Part shown: positions 9,191-16,879 of the stretch, one piece after another
How the letters are laid out: each line of letters begins with the position of its first letter
Numbering within the stretch: position 1 is the stretch's first letter
Source: Vibrio spartinae
GTDB lineage: Bacteria > Pseudomonadota > Gammaproteobacteria > Enterobacterales > Vibrionaceae
Direction of reading: 5' to 3'
Length of the DNA: 64,000 nt
NCBI RefSeq assembly: GCF_024347135.1
Contig: NZ_AP024907.1
Coordinates: forward strand, 3,463,001-3,527,000
Made by a program: the position numbers and the translations under genes
Notes under the pieces: generated by a model
The model's database searches: none
What the model saw: the letters and a program-made list of their open reading frames with translations, nothing else
What the model was told of the DNA's origin: nothing

Positions 9191-11220
9191 TTCACTCCTG
9201 ATTCAAACGGAATAATAAGTAACACAATCAGTGCTATCACAATGTAGAGACAGTAGATTCGAAAATCCCCGCCCTGTAGCTTTCTCACCCAGTCACCGAG
9301 CTTCAGAGCGACACCACAACAAGGTCGAACCAAGAATCGGTCAAATACAGGCTCAACAGCCGCAGCTGAAATCGTGGCCCGCTGGTAGGTTCGCTTCATC
9401 CATCCAGACGGGTCGAGCGAGATCCGCAAACGATAGACCGGTGAGAACATATAGCGCAGGGGTTGCGTAAACCCGCTCGCAGAAACCGTCATGCGTTGTT
9501 CATACGCATACCCACACGCCCACGGATCACCTTGATGACGCCGTTCGAGGCGATGTCTCTTAAACAGAGACAAAACCAGAAACGGGACAATCAACAGGAC
9601 AATCAAACTGATGGTAATGACCGGTGTCGAAAGAATGGCCTGCGTGGTTGAGACCGGATGAAGGGCAATCCCCTGCTGAACATCAACCGGGGTAATTGCC
9701 AGTGTGTTAGTGGCAACGTCAGCAATGTAAGGCGAAATCCACGGAGAGCCGACACCGAGAATGATACATAGCAAAGCAAGAAAACCGGTGCCGACCAGCA
9801 TTGACCATCCGACTTCTCGTGCCTGACTGCCGATTTTGGTCCGCGGTGCTCCGGTAAAACAGATACCATAGACTTTCACAAAACACATACATGCCAAAGC
9901 CCCGGTTATCGCCAGCATCACAACGGCTCCGAGTCCGGCGGTCACCATGAAGACATGGTGTTGCTGACTCATCTGGAACAAAGACTGATAAATAAACCAT
10001 TCACTGACAAAACCATTAAGTGGCGGTAATGCAGAGATCGCCATGGTGCCAATCAAGAAAGTTATCGCGGTATAAGGCATCAGCTTACCTAGCCCCCCCA
10101 TGCTTTCCATATCTTTGGTATGCACCTGAGAGATGACCGAGCCGGCACCAAGGAAAAGTAAGCCTTTGAACACCGCATGATTAAGCAGGTGATAAAGCCC
10201 GCCCAACAAGCCTAAAGCCGCGAGAACCGGATGACCGGATGCCGTCCCGATCATCGCAACACCGACGCCCATTAAGATAATGCCGACATTCTCCACGGTG
10301 TGATAGGCGAGCAAGCGTTTGATATCATGCTCTGCCAGTGCATACATGACCCCCAACACAGAGGAGAAAGCGCCAAAGGCGAGCACCAGATATCCCCACC
10401 AAACTTCTGCCCCTCCCAGAAAAACAAGCCCCACTTTAATGATGCCGAATACACCAATTTTTACCATCACACCGGACATCAATGCTGATGCATGAGAAGG
10501 GGCAGCGGGGTGAGCCTGAGGCAACCAGCTATGTAACGTGATCATGCCAGCTTTCGCCCCAAAGCCAAAGAATGCCAGTAAGAAGATGACTGACGACTCC
10601 CACGCGGGCAAGGACAGATGGGAAAAATCGGTGAAATTGAGAGTCCCGGTTGCCCGGTAAAGCATAAAGAAGGCAATCATGATGAGTACAGAACCGGCAT
10701 GAGCAATGAGAAAATACTGCAAGCCAGCGCGAATACTTTTTTCACTCTGCTCAACCAACACCAGAAAGTAAGAAGCCAGTGACATCATTTCAAAGAACAC
10801 GATGAAGTAAAATGCATTATCTGCCACAACTAACGCAACCATCGATGCAACAAACAGATTGAGGAAAATACTGATCCCCCATGCCCCTTTGCCCTGATAC
10901 TCTTTCATGTAATGCAAGCCGTATATGGAGGCAGCAATGACAATCAGAGAAATAACCATCACCATAAATGCCGCTAATCCGTCAAACCGTACGAGCAGTT
11001 GTGCAAAAGGGAACGGACTAAAAAGCTGTGCCTGCCACACCTGATGGCTGACAAGCGCAGACCCAGCGCTGATCACGCCGGCGATACCGCCAACCGCAGT
11101 ACACAGGCTTGCAAGAGATACAAAAAGAGATTCCCGTCGAGAATTACCAAACAAAGCCACAACACAGGCGATGAGATAACACCCCATCGATAAAGCCAAC
11201 AGCGATAAAGGACTCATCAT
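9187..11220 (-). CDS. hyfB: Hydrogenase-4 membrane subunit, antiporter-like HyfB
   Basis: The 677-aa largest membrane subunit, NuoL/HycC-like. Conserved features include GAKAGMITLHSWLPQAHPAA with the conserved Lys and His, RLLAYHTVENVG, and NHAVFKGLLFLGAGSV. The length matches E. coli HyfB (about 670 aa). A cytoplasmic loop near the C-terminus (HRLERRHQGDPWACGYAYE) precedes the last spans, as in HycC. The start lies 1 nt after the hyfA stop, so hyfA and hyfB are almost certainly co-translated. Confidence 0.95.
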   Translation of the reverse strand: MMSPLSLLALSMGCYLIACVVALFGNSRRESLFVSLASLCTAVGGIAGVISAGSALVSHQVWQAQLFSPFPFAQLLVRFDGLAAFMVMVISLIVIAASIYGLHYMKEYQGKGAWGISIFLNLFVASMVALVVADNAFYFIVFFEMMSLASYFLVLVEQSEKSIRAGLQYFLIAHAGSVLIMIAFFMLYRATGTLNFTDFSHLSLPAWESSVIFLLAFFGFGAKAGMITLHSWLPQAHPAAPSHASALMSGVMVKIGVFGIIKVGLVFLGGAEVWWGYLVLAFGAFSSVLGVMYALAEHDIKRLLAYHTVENVGIILMGVGVAMIGTASGHPVLAALGLLGGLYHLLNHAVFKGLLFLGAGSVISQVHTKDMESMGGLGKLMPYTAITFLIGTMAISALPPLNGFVSEWFIYQSLFQMSQQHHVFMVTAGLGAVVMLAITGALACMCFVKVYGICFTGAPRTKIGSQAREVGWSMLVGTGFLALLCIILGVGSPWISPYIADVATNTLAITPVDVQQGIALHPVSTTQAILSTPVITISLIVLLIVPFLVLSLFKRHRLERRHQGDPWACGYAYEQRMTVSASGFTQPLRYMFSPVYRLRISLDPSGWMKRTYQRATISAAAVEPVFDRFLVRPCCGVALKLGDWVRKLQGGDFRIYCLYIVIALIVLLIIPFESGVK

Positions 11221-11221
11221 G

Positions 11222-11827
11222 TTATTTCTCCATATCCACAGTCGGTGAGCTGTTGGCCGTCACTTCTCGCTTGAGCTTGCGGGAACGCTCCGTTGCTTCG
11301 TCACTCACCAACACAATTGCCCCGGTCGGACAGACTTCCATACAGGCGGGTCCATCCTCTCTGAATTCACATAAGTCACATTTCACCGCGATACTTTTAA
11401 CCCCCGGTTCCCAAGCCAAGAGATCATGCCCAAACGTCTGGGGCACAGAAGTCGATGGATTGCTGGAACGTGGTGTTGACGGTATATATGTGTCATAACT
11501 ATTGGCATGAGAAACCGGACGACTCCCATCCAGTGCAATCGCACCAAACGGACAAGCCACTGCGCACAATGTACACCCGACACAAATGGATTCATTCAGA
11601 AATATCCGGTCAGCTTCTTTGGTGATTGCCTGTACCGGACAGACCGTTGCGCACGGTGCATCTTCACAATGACGACACATGACCGGAACCGTTGTATCGT
11701 TATTTTTCACCACAGTCAGACGCGGGTGACTTTGCAATCCGACTTTCTGGTGAACATCAGAACAGGCAGCCATGCATGTTTGACATCCGATACACTTCTT
11801 AGGATCGGCAACTACAAATTTTTTCAT
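11222..11827 (-). CDS. hyfA: Hydrogenase-4 4Fe-4S ferredoxin subunit (HycB-like)
   Basis: A 201-aa ferredoxin with four Cys-rich cluster motifs: CIGCQTCMAACSDVH, CRHCEDAPCATVCP, CVGCTLCAVACP, and CDLCEFREDGPACMEVCP. It accepts electrons from formate dehydrogenase H and passes them to HyfH/HyfI. The end of its sequence, ATANSSPTVDMEK-like polar residues, is variable in the family. It is the first gene of an eleven-gene operon with essentially no gaps. A sigma-54 promoter lies about 35 bp upstream of the ATG. Confidence 0.94.
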   Translation of the reverse strand: MKKFVVADPKKCIGCQTCMAACSDVHQKVGLQSHPRLTVVKNNDTTVPVMCRHCEDAPCATVCPVQAITKEADRIFLNESICVGCTLCAVACPFGAIALDGSRPVSHANSYDTYIPSTPRSSNPSTSVPQTFGHDLLAWEPGVKSIAVKCDLCEFREDGPACMEVCPTGAIVLVSDEATERSRKLKREVTANSSPTVDMEK

Positions 11828-11861
11828 AGCATCCCCTGACAGCTAAATAATCAACTAAGGG

Positions 11862-11876
11862 GCAATAACCATGCCA
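11862..11876 (-). promoter_or_regulatory. Sigma-54 (RpoN) promoter of the hyf operon
   Basis: On the minus strand the site reads TGGCATGGTTATTGC. It matches the -24/-12 consensus almost perfectly, with GG and GC 12 bases apart. The expected transcript start is near 11850, about 23 nt before the hyfA ATG at 11827. Known FHL operons use sigma-54 with FhlA or HyfR as activator; neither regulator is encoded in this window. Confidence 0.85.
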
Positions 11877-11978
11877 TTCGTATGATTTTATTTTTTATAC
11901 ATTAAAATCAAATGGTTAAATTAATACAACCTTTAACATGGCTCATCTCACAAACGAATCGCCACCAGATCAATCCTG

Positions 11979-12000
11979 CTCGACACTTGGTCTCGACACT
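11979..12000. promoter_or_regulatory. Direct repeat CTCGACACT x2, candidate enhancer of hyf
   Basis: Two identical nonamers CTCGACACT start at 11979 and 11992, 13 bp apart. They lie about 105-125 bp upstream of the -24 element of the hyf promoter. The core TCGACACT (AGTGTCGA on the other strand) is the same octamer that forms the arms of the palindrome upstream of hydN. This suggests a common sigma-54 activator, inferred to be FhlA-like. Confidence 0.5.
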
Positions 12001-12044
12001 ATTGACGAAGCACAAGCAAACTCAGGATTGATCGAAAAATGCCA

Positions 12045-12075
12045 TAAAAAAAGAGGTTGGCATCGCCAACCTCTT
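12045..12075 (-). terminator. Rho-independent terminator of lysC
   Basis: On the minus strand an 11-bp perfect stem (AAGAGGTTGGC pairing with GCCAACCTCTT, 3-nt loop) is followed by seven T. It lies about 30 bp past the lysC stop and insulates lysC from the hyf promoter region. Confidence 0.9.
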
Positions 12076-12106
12076 ATCAATGTTCTGACTTGTTTTCTCG
12101 ACGGTT

Positions 12107-13468
12107 TTAGCCGTTGTCTTGCGGCTCAAACAGATCCTGATGCAGTTTCTGGATGACACTTTTTGCGTCGTCAGCATCGACAAGAAAACACAGATTATGA
12201 TCACTGGCGCCATAACAAATCATGCGCATGTTGTAATCGCCCAGCGTGCTGAAAACCTCTTTGGCATACCCCTTGGTCTCCATATGGTTGCCAATCAAAG
12301 CCACCAGACTCAGGTTTCGTTCGACTTCAATATGAGCGAGTTCTTCCAGCTCTGCCCGGGCAGCAGCAGGAAGCTCTGGCGCACCACCAGCGGTGTCCGT
12401 CTGATCAAGCGTGATCGACACACTAATCTCTGACGTGGTAATCAAATCAACTGAGATTTTATGCTTGGCCAGAATTTCAAAAACCTTGGCTAAAAAGCCA
12501 TACGCGTGGAACATTTTAGCACTGCGAATCGTCACCATCGTTTGATTGGCCCGCAATGCCAGTGCCCGGAAATAAGGCGAATTTTCAACGCGTTTCCGAA
12601 TCCATGTCCCCCCTTTCTCAGGCTCTCTTGATGAACCGACAAAGACGGGAATCCCATGCCGAAGCGCAGGAAGCAATGTTGAAGGATGCAAAATTTTTGC
12701 GCCAAAGTTCGCCATTTCTGAAGCTTCATTGAAGCTAATTTCAGGAATCGGCGCTGCGTTAGGCACGATGCGTGGATCCGTGGTATAAATTCCGGAAACA
12801 TCTGTCCAGATTTCCAGCCCGGATGCCTGAACCGCTTCTGCAATCAGTGCTGCTGAATAGTCACTCCCGCCACGACCCAGTGTGGTTGTATTCCCCTGCT
12901 CATCAGAACCGATGAATCCCTGTGTCACCACCAGATGTTTTTTACACAATGGTGCCAGTTTCTCTTTGGCTTGAACGGCTGTGAATTCGACTTGTGGTTC
13001 AGCCCGGCCATAGTGACCATCGGTGCGTAACACATCACGAATATCAAATCTGACAGCATCGATGTCCCGTTCTTTGAGGACCTGAGTCAGAATATGTGTC
13101 GAGATTAATTCACCACAGGCAACCAAATGGTCGGTCAGTTTGTTGCTGGCCTGAAAAGATGCAGCGTCCGCGAGACTCGTCACTGTATCAAGAATCGCCT
13201 GAACCGCACCTTTGACTGATTCTTGTTCTTGCAACGATTCAATGATTGAAAAATGGATGTCAGATAATTGTTCTAAGATAGCGGTACGTCTTTCCGTGTC
13301 CTGAACACCGTTGGCAAGTTCGACCAGTAGATTTGTCACACCAGAACAGGCACTACTGACAACAAGCTTTGTGTCCGGATTACTTTCGATGACAGCAGCA
13401 CAACGACTCATTGCTTCGAAGTTTGCCACGCTTGTTCCGCCAAATTTGGCGACATTAAATGCACTCAC
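12107..13468 (-). CDS. lysC: Aspartokinase III, lysine-sensitive type
   Basis: A 453-aa monofunctional aspartate kinase, the first step of the aspartate-family pathway. The N-terminal kinase motif is VAKFGGTSV, and the middle carries GFIGSDEQGNTTTLGRGGSD and IWTDVSGIYTTDPR. Two ACT domains follow (around SVDLITTSEISVSITLD and the C-terminal NMRMICYGASDHNLCFL). No homoserine dehydrogenase domain is fused. The frame is open to 13522, but GTG 13468 (protein starting with SAFNVAKFGG after the initiator) has a GGGAG ribosome site at the right spacing and fits homologues. A lysine riboswitch precedes it, so expression is lysine-repressed. Confidence 0.93.
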   Translation of the reverse strand: MSAFNVAKFGGTSVANFEAMSRCAAVIESNPDTKLVVSSACSGVTNLLVELANGVQDTERRTAILEQLSDIHFSIIESLQEQESVKGAVQAILDTVTSLADAASFQASNKLTDHLVACGELISTHILTQVLKERDIDAVRFDIRDVLRTDGHYGRAEPQVEFTAVQAKEKLAPLCKKHLVVTQGFIGSDEQGNTTTLGRGGSDYSAALIAEAVQASGLEIWTDVSGIYTTDPRIVPNAAPIPEISFNEASEMANFGAKILHPSTLLPALRHGIPVFVGSSREPEKGGTWIRKRVENSPYFRALALRANQTMVTIRSAKMFHAYGFLAKVFEILAKHKISVDLITTSEISVSITLDQTDTAGGAPELPAAARAELEELAHIEVERNLSLVALIGNHMETKGYAKEVFSTLGDYNMRMICYGASDHNLCFLVDADDAKSVIQKLHQDLFEPQDNG

Positions 13469-13582
13469 GGCATTTCTCCCACGACTTCCTAAAAATAAAA
13501 AAATGTTGTGTTGGATAACCAACGTCCAATGTTCGAAGAGAGTATTTCTAGAGCAAAAATAGAGGCGATTTGATGAAAGTAG

Positions 13583-13757
13583 ACCTCAGAAGCTCTTCAT
13601 CAGTGAGCACTGATGACAGTTGACGGGATTCAACCCGTTCACCCGACAATCCACACCCACAACTATGGACTGTCTCGGCACTACTCCCCCTGAGTATTCT
13701 GTCTTGGAGTTGAGGCTCCACAAAATACCTGCCTGGGCAGTGCTCCTCTTCTGCTTA
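13583..13757 (-). ncRNA. Lysine riboswitch (L box) upstream of lysC
   Basis: The minus-strand leader carries the conserved L-box elements in order: AGAAGAGGAGC, then GGAGCC, CAGGGGGAG, TGCCGAGA, and a hairpin with GGGTTGAATCCC. The closing P1 helix pairs CAGAAG at 13748-13753 with CTTCTG at 13587-13592. The arrangement is the same as in the E. coli lysC leader. Between the aptamer and the lysC GTG a GAGG...CCTC pairing followed by TATTTTT (about 13552-13586) may be the regulated terminator; that part is inference. Confidence 0.9.
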
Positions 13758-13944
13758 ATAGCTTAGGTATTGAACGTTGTTGTCCTATCAATGTCAATGA
13801 CAAATTGAATCAAGCTGGGTAATTTTTACCCAAATACCCAGATCGCAGAAAAATATTTGACTAGACTTGTGTCGAATAGCTTTCCTCACAGATAAACGTT
13901 AGCCTGAACACTTGCCGATAAGTGTCAATGAAAGGAGTCAGCTT

Positions 13945-15075
13945 GTGACTGTACACAGTTTTTTTCCACCGCAAAGAACACTCATGGGCCCCGGCCCGTC
14001 TGATATTCACCCTCGGGTTTTACAGGCCTTAAGCCGGCCGACAATCGGGCACCTTGACCCGTTATTTATTCAAATGATGGATGAATTGAAGTCTCTTTTA
14101 CAATATGCATTTCAGACCGAAAATGAATTTACGATTGCGATTTCTGCCCCCGGTAGTGCCGGAATGGAAGCCTGTTTCGTCAATTTACTGGAGCCGGGAG
14201 ACAAGGTAATCGTCTGCCGAAACGGCGTCTTTGGCGAACGGATGCGGGAAAATGTGGTGCGCTGTGGTGCCAACGCAGTGCTGGTGGATAACGCATGGGG
14301 AGAAAGTGTTTCAGTTGAAAAAGTCGAACAGGCGATTCAACAACATCCGGATGCGAAAGTGTTAGCGTTTGTCCATGCCGAGACCTCGACCGGAGCGCTC
14401 AGTGATGCGAAAGCGCTAGGTCATTTGGCCAAACAATATGGTTTGTTGACCATCGTGGATGCAGTCACTTCATTAGGAGGTGTCCCTTTAGCGGTGGATG
14501 AATGGCAACTTGACGCCGTTTACTCAGGAAGCCAAAAATGCCTTTCCTGTGTTCCCGGCCTGTCTCCTCTGACCTTTTCTCAGGCGGCAATTGAGGCAAT
14601 CAAGGCGCGAAAAACCCCAGTTCAGAGTTGGTTTCTCGATCAAACCTTGGTCATGGGATACTGGAGTGGCCAAAAAAAACGAAGTTATCATCACACCGCA
14701 CCGGTTAATACGTTATACGCACTCCATGAGTCATTGGTGCGCTTACAAGAAGAATCACTGACGTCGTCATGGCATCGCCACCAGCAGATGCACCAACAAC
14801 TGAAACAAGGTCTAGAACAATTGGGGCTGACGTTTGTCGTTGAAGCATCAGAACGCTTACCACAATTGAATACCGTCCGAATTCCTGAAGGGATTGACGA
14901 TGCATGGGTCAGAAATTATTTACTACATCAGTATAATTTGGAAATTGGTGCGGGATTAGGTCAGTTTGCCGGTAATGCATGGCGGATCGGGCTCATGGGA
15001 TATAGCGCCCGCGCCGAAAATATCGCACTCTGTCTGAAAGCATTGGAAGATGCACTGACTCAGAGCAAGCAATGA
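13945..15075 (+). CDS. Class V pyridoxal-phosphate aminotransferase (alanine-glyoxylate/serine-pyruvate type)
   Basis: A 376-aa fold-type I aminotransferase of the class V family. It starts VTVHSFFPPQRTLMGPGPSD, and GPGPSD is the family N-terminal motif. The PLP-binding lysine is in YSGSQKCLS and an Asp in IVDAVTSLGG. The C-terminal Arg region reads WRIGLMGYSA. The upstream frame could start at TTG 13912, but GTG 13945 has GGAG seven bases before it. It probably interconverts alanine/glyoxylate or serine/pyruvate; substrate preference cannot be read from sequence. It is divergent from lysC, and it ends only 2 nt from the convergent pglL-like gene. Confidence 0.85.
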   Translation: MTVHSFFPPQRTLMGPGPSDIHPRVLQALSRPTIGHLDPLFIQMMDELKSLLQYAFQTENEFTIAISAPGSAGMEACFVNLLEPGDKVIVCRNGVFGERMRENVVRCGANAVLVDNAWGESVSVEKVEQAIQQHPDAKVLAFVHAETSTGALSDAKALGHLAKQYGLLTIVDAVTSLGGVPLAVDEWQLDAVYSGSQKCLSCVPGLSPLTFSQAAIEAIKARKTPVQSWFLDQTLVMGYWSGQKKRSYHHTAPVNTLYALHESLVRLQEESLTSSWHRHQQMHQQLKQGLEQLGLTFVVEASERLPQLNTVRIPEGIDDAWVRNYLLHQYNLEIGAGLGQFAGNAWRIGLMGYSARAENIALCLKALEDALTQSKQ

Positions 15076-15077
15076 AA

Positions 15078-16802
15078 TCACTTAAGATCGGACGATGCAA
15101 TAGGCGGTCTGTCCTGAGGCGTAAAAGGATATTGAGGAAATAAAAACTCAGCCTCTATCCGTGATTGCTCTGCACGATTGGTATCTCCGATATGCTGATA
15201 TAACGCTATAAGCAACTGATAGTATTCTGGCCTTGGCTGCCGCTGGATTAACTCAAGCAGCCAAGGCACATATGTGCTCAGCGGCCGCCGATGCGGTTTT
15301 GTATTCTTTTGCTTCAACTGATCAATGAGCTGTGCTTTCATCAATTGATCATGCCAGACTAAAGGCACGTACATTTGTGCCTGTCGTGAAATATATTGCC
15401 CCTGTTGATATTGCATCAATAAGCTTTGTGCCCGGAGAAATGCGCCACAATAAAGCAATGCTAAAATAGGAAGTAAGATCCCCACCCCATTTAACCCACG
15501 GATTGTCAGACGATGGAGAGGTACACTGCTATATTTTGCAACACGTTGGTCAATCCAAAACAAGAGAATAATAAATGTAATCCAGTGAATCGTAGACTGG
15601 CTGAACACATCATCAACCTGACTGGCCATTGTAATAGGAACAAGCAGCGACAGGGTCGCAAGACGGGTTTTAGGTTTCGCACCATAGATGCGTCCCAGTA
15701 CAAATAAAGTGGCTAACATGATTGCAAAAATGGGTAGAATGCCACCTTCAATGCCCCAATAAAGCACTTCATTATGCGGATGAGACAACCCGGCTAAAGG
15801 GGATGGATAGTTTGGGTTTAATTGATGTTGTCGGGCGCTATAAAGCACATATTCTTCTTCAAAGTGGCCGTAGCCATACCCTGTAAACGGTTTCTCGATA
15901 AACATATCGACAGTCTGAGCCAGACTGTCCGATAACGGTGATAAACGTTTAATAGACTGAGCGTTAAACGGTGTCGTGTAAAGCGCCTGAATCAGAATAA
16001 GTCCACTCAGCAGACCCAAGATAATGGAGATGCCCCATCCCCAAAGTCTTTTGCGACTGGCAAATCGATACAGATAAGGAAAAATCATCACAATACCGAT
16101 CAGGGTCACCCCCCAGCCGGTAACCGAGCGGAGCAACACCAATAGAGGCATACACAGTAATGGTGTGATATAGAGCAGGCTGGCAATGCTAAATTGGGCC
16201 TGATACTTTTTCAAATGTCGGGAAAGCAAATATCCTGATGCCAGAAGACCTGTTGCAAGATACGTCGCGAATGTATTGACCGAGGGAAATACGCCCAGTG
16301 GCATTTGGGCCGGATCGGCAAATAACTGATAATAAGCCAGCCCGCTTTCAACCAATGCGGACAACACGATCAACCAGATGAGCCGATGTTTATGCTTGTT
16401 GCTAAAGCGGAACTGTTGCAGCACCACAAAGAGCAAAAATCCGCCCCATAAAGCCATCACACGATATGCGGCAAGCGAGACAGAGGCGTGATCATAAAAT
16501 AGTGGCAGAGTCAGCAGTAAACAGCAGATCAAGAGGCCGAACGTCAGTTTTGAATATCTGACTTTCCCGGCTCTGATCACCTGAAATACACCGACTGAAA
16601 TAGCAATACTGACCCAAAACCAAGTCGTAATATTAAACAGCAGTGTTAAACCGGCCCCGATATTCAGGTCACTCGGAAAATGCAGAAAAACGAGATATAG
16701 CATCCCGAGAACAAATAAAAAAGGTCGATTTAAAGGAAGTTTTACCGGAGATGGCTCGAGCCTTGTTCCCCGCACGATCAGTATCGCCATAGTCTCATTC
16801 AT
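15078..16802 (-). CDS. pglL: PglL/Wzy/WaaL-type membrane glycosyltransferase (protein O-oligosaccharyltransferase)
   Basis: A 574-aa polytopic inner-membrane protein with about 12 hydrophobic segments and a C-terminal soluble tail. The periplasmic motif GLSHPHNEVLYWGIEGG carries the HxHN pattern and catalytic-type His of O-antigen ligases and PglL oligosaccharyltransferases. The enzymes move a lipid-linked glycan onto lipid A or proteins. Gene order (next to uvrA) matches V. cholerae VC0393, reported as a PglL protein glycosylase, which favours that role over WaaL. The acceptor protein is unknown. The C-terminus contains short helical repeats that could be TPR-like. The exact start is uncertain. 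Confidence 0.78.
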   Translation of the reverse strand: MNETMAILIVRGTRLEPSPVKLPLNRPFLFVLGMLYLVFLHFPSDLNIGAGLTLLFNITTWFWVSIAISVGVFQVIRAGKVRYSKLTFGLLICCLLLTLPLFYDHASVSLAAYRVMALWGGFLLFVVLQQFRFSNKHKHRLIWLIVLSALVESGLAYYQLFADPAQMPLGVFPSVNTFATYLATGLLASGYLLSRHLKKYQAQFSIASLLYITPLLCMPLLVLLRSVTGWGVTLIGIVMIFPYLYRFASRKRLWGWGISIILGLLSGLILIQALYTTPFNAQSIKRLSPLSDSLAQTVDMFIEKPFTGYGYGHFEEEYVLYSARQHQLNPNYPSPLAGLSHPHNEVLYWGIEGGILPIFAIMLATLFVLGRIYGAKPKTRLATLSLLVPITMASQVDDVFSQSTIHWITFIILLFWIDQRVAKYSSVPLHRLTIRGLNGVGILLPILALLYCGAFLRAQSLLMQYQQGQYISRQAQMYVPLVWHDQLMKAQLIDQLKQKNTKPHRRPLSTYVPWLLELIQRQPRPEYYQLLIALYQHIGDTNRAEQSRIEAEFLFPQYPFTPQDRPPIASSDLK

Positions 16803-16879
16803 GTTGTGGGGGAGACGATGTTGCCACGTAAACTCAATTCGTTACGCTTCGTCTCCCTACAGGAAGTATGTTATGGAAA

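Noticed and set aside
13469..13522. Upstream start of lysC
   Set aside because: It adds 18 residues not seen in aspartokinases, while GTG 13468 has a good ribosome site.
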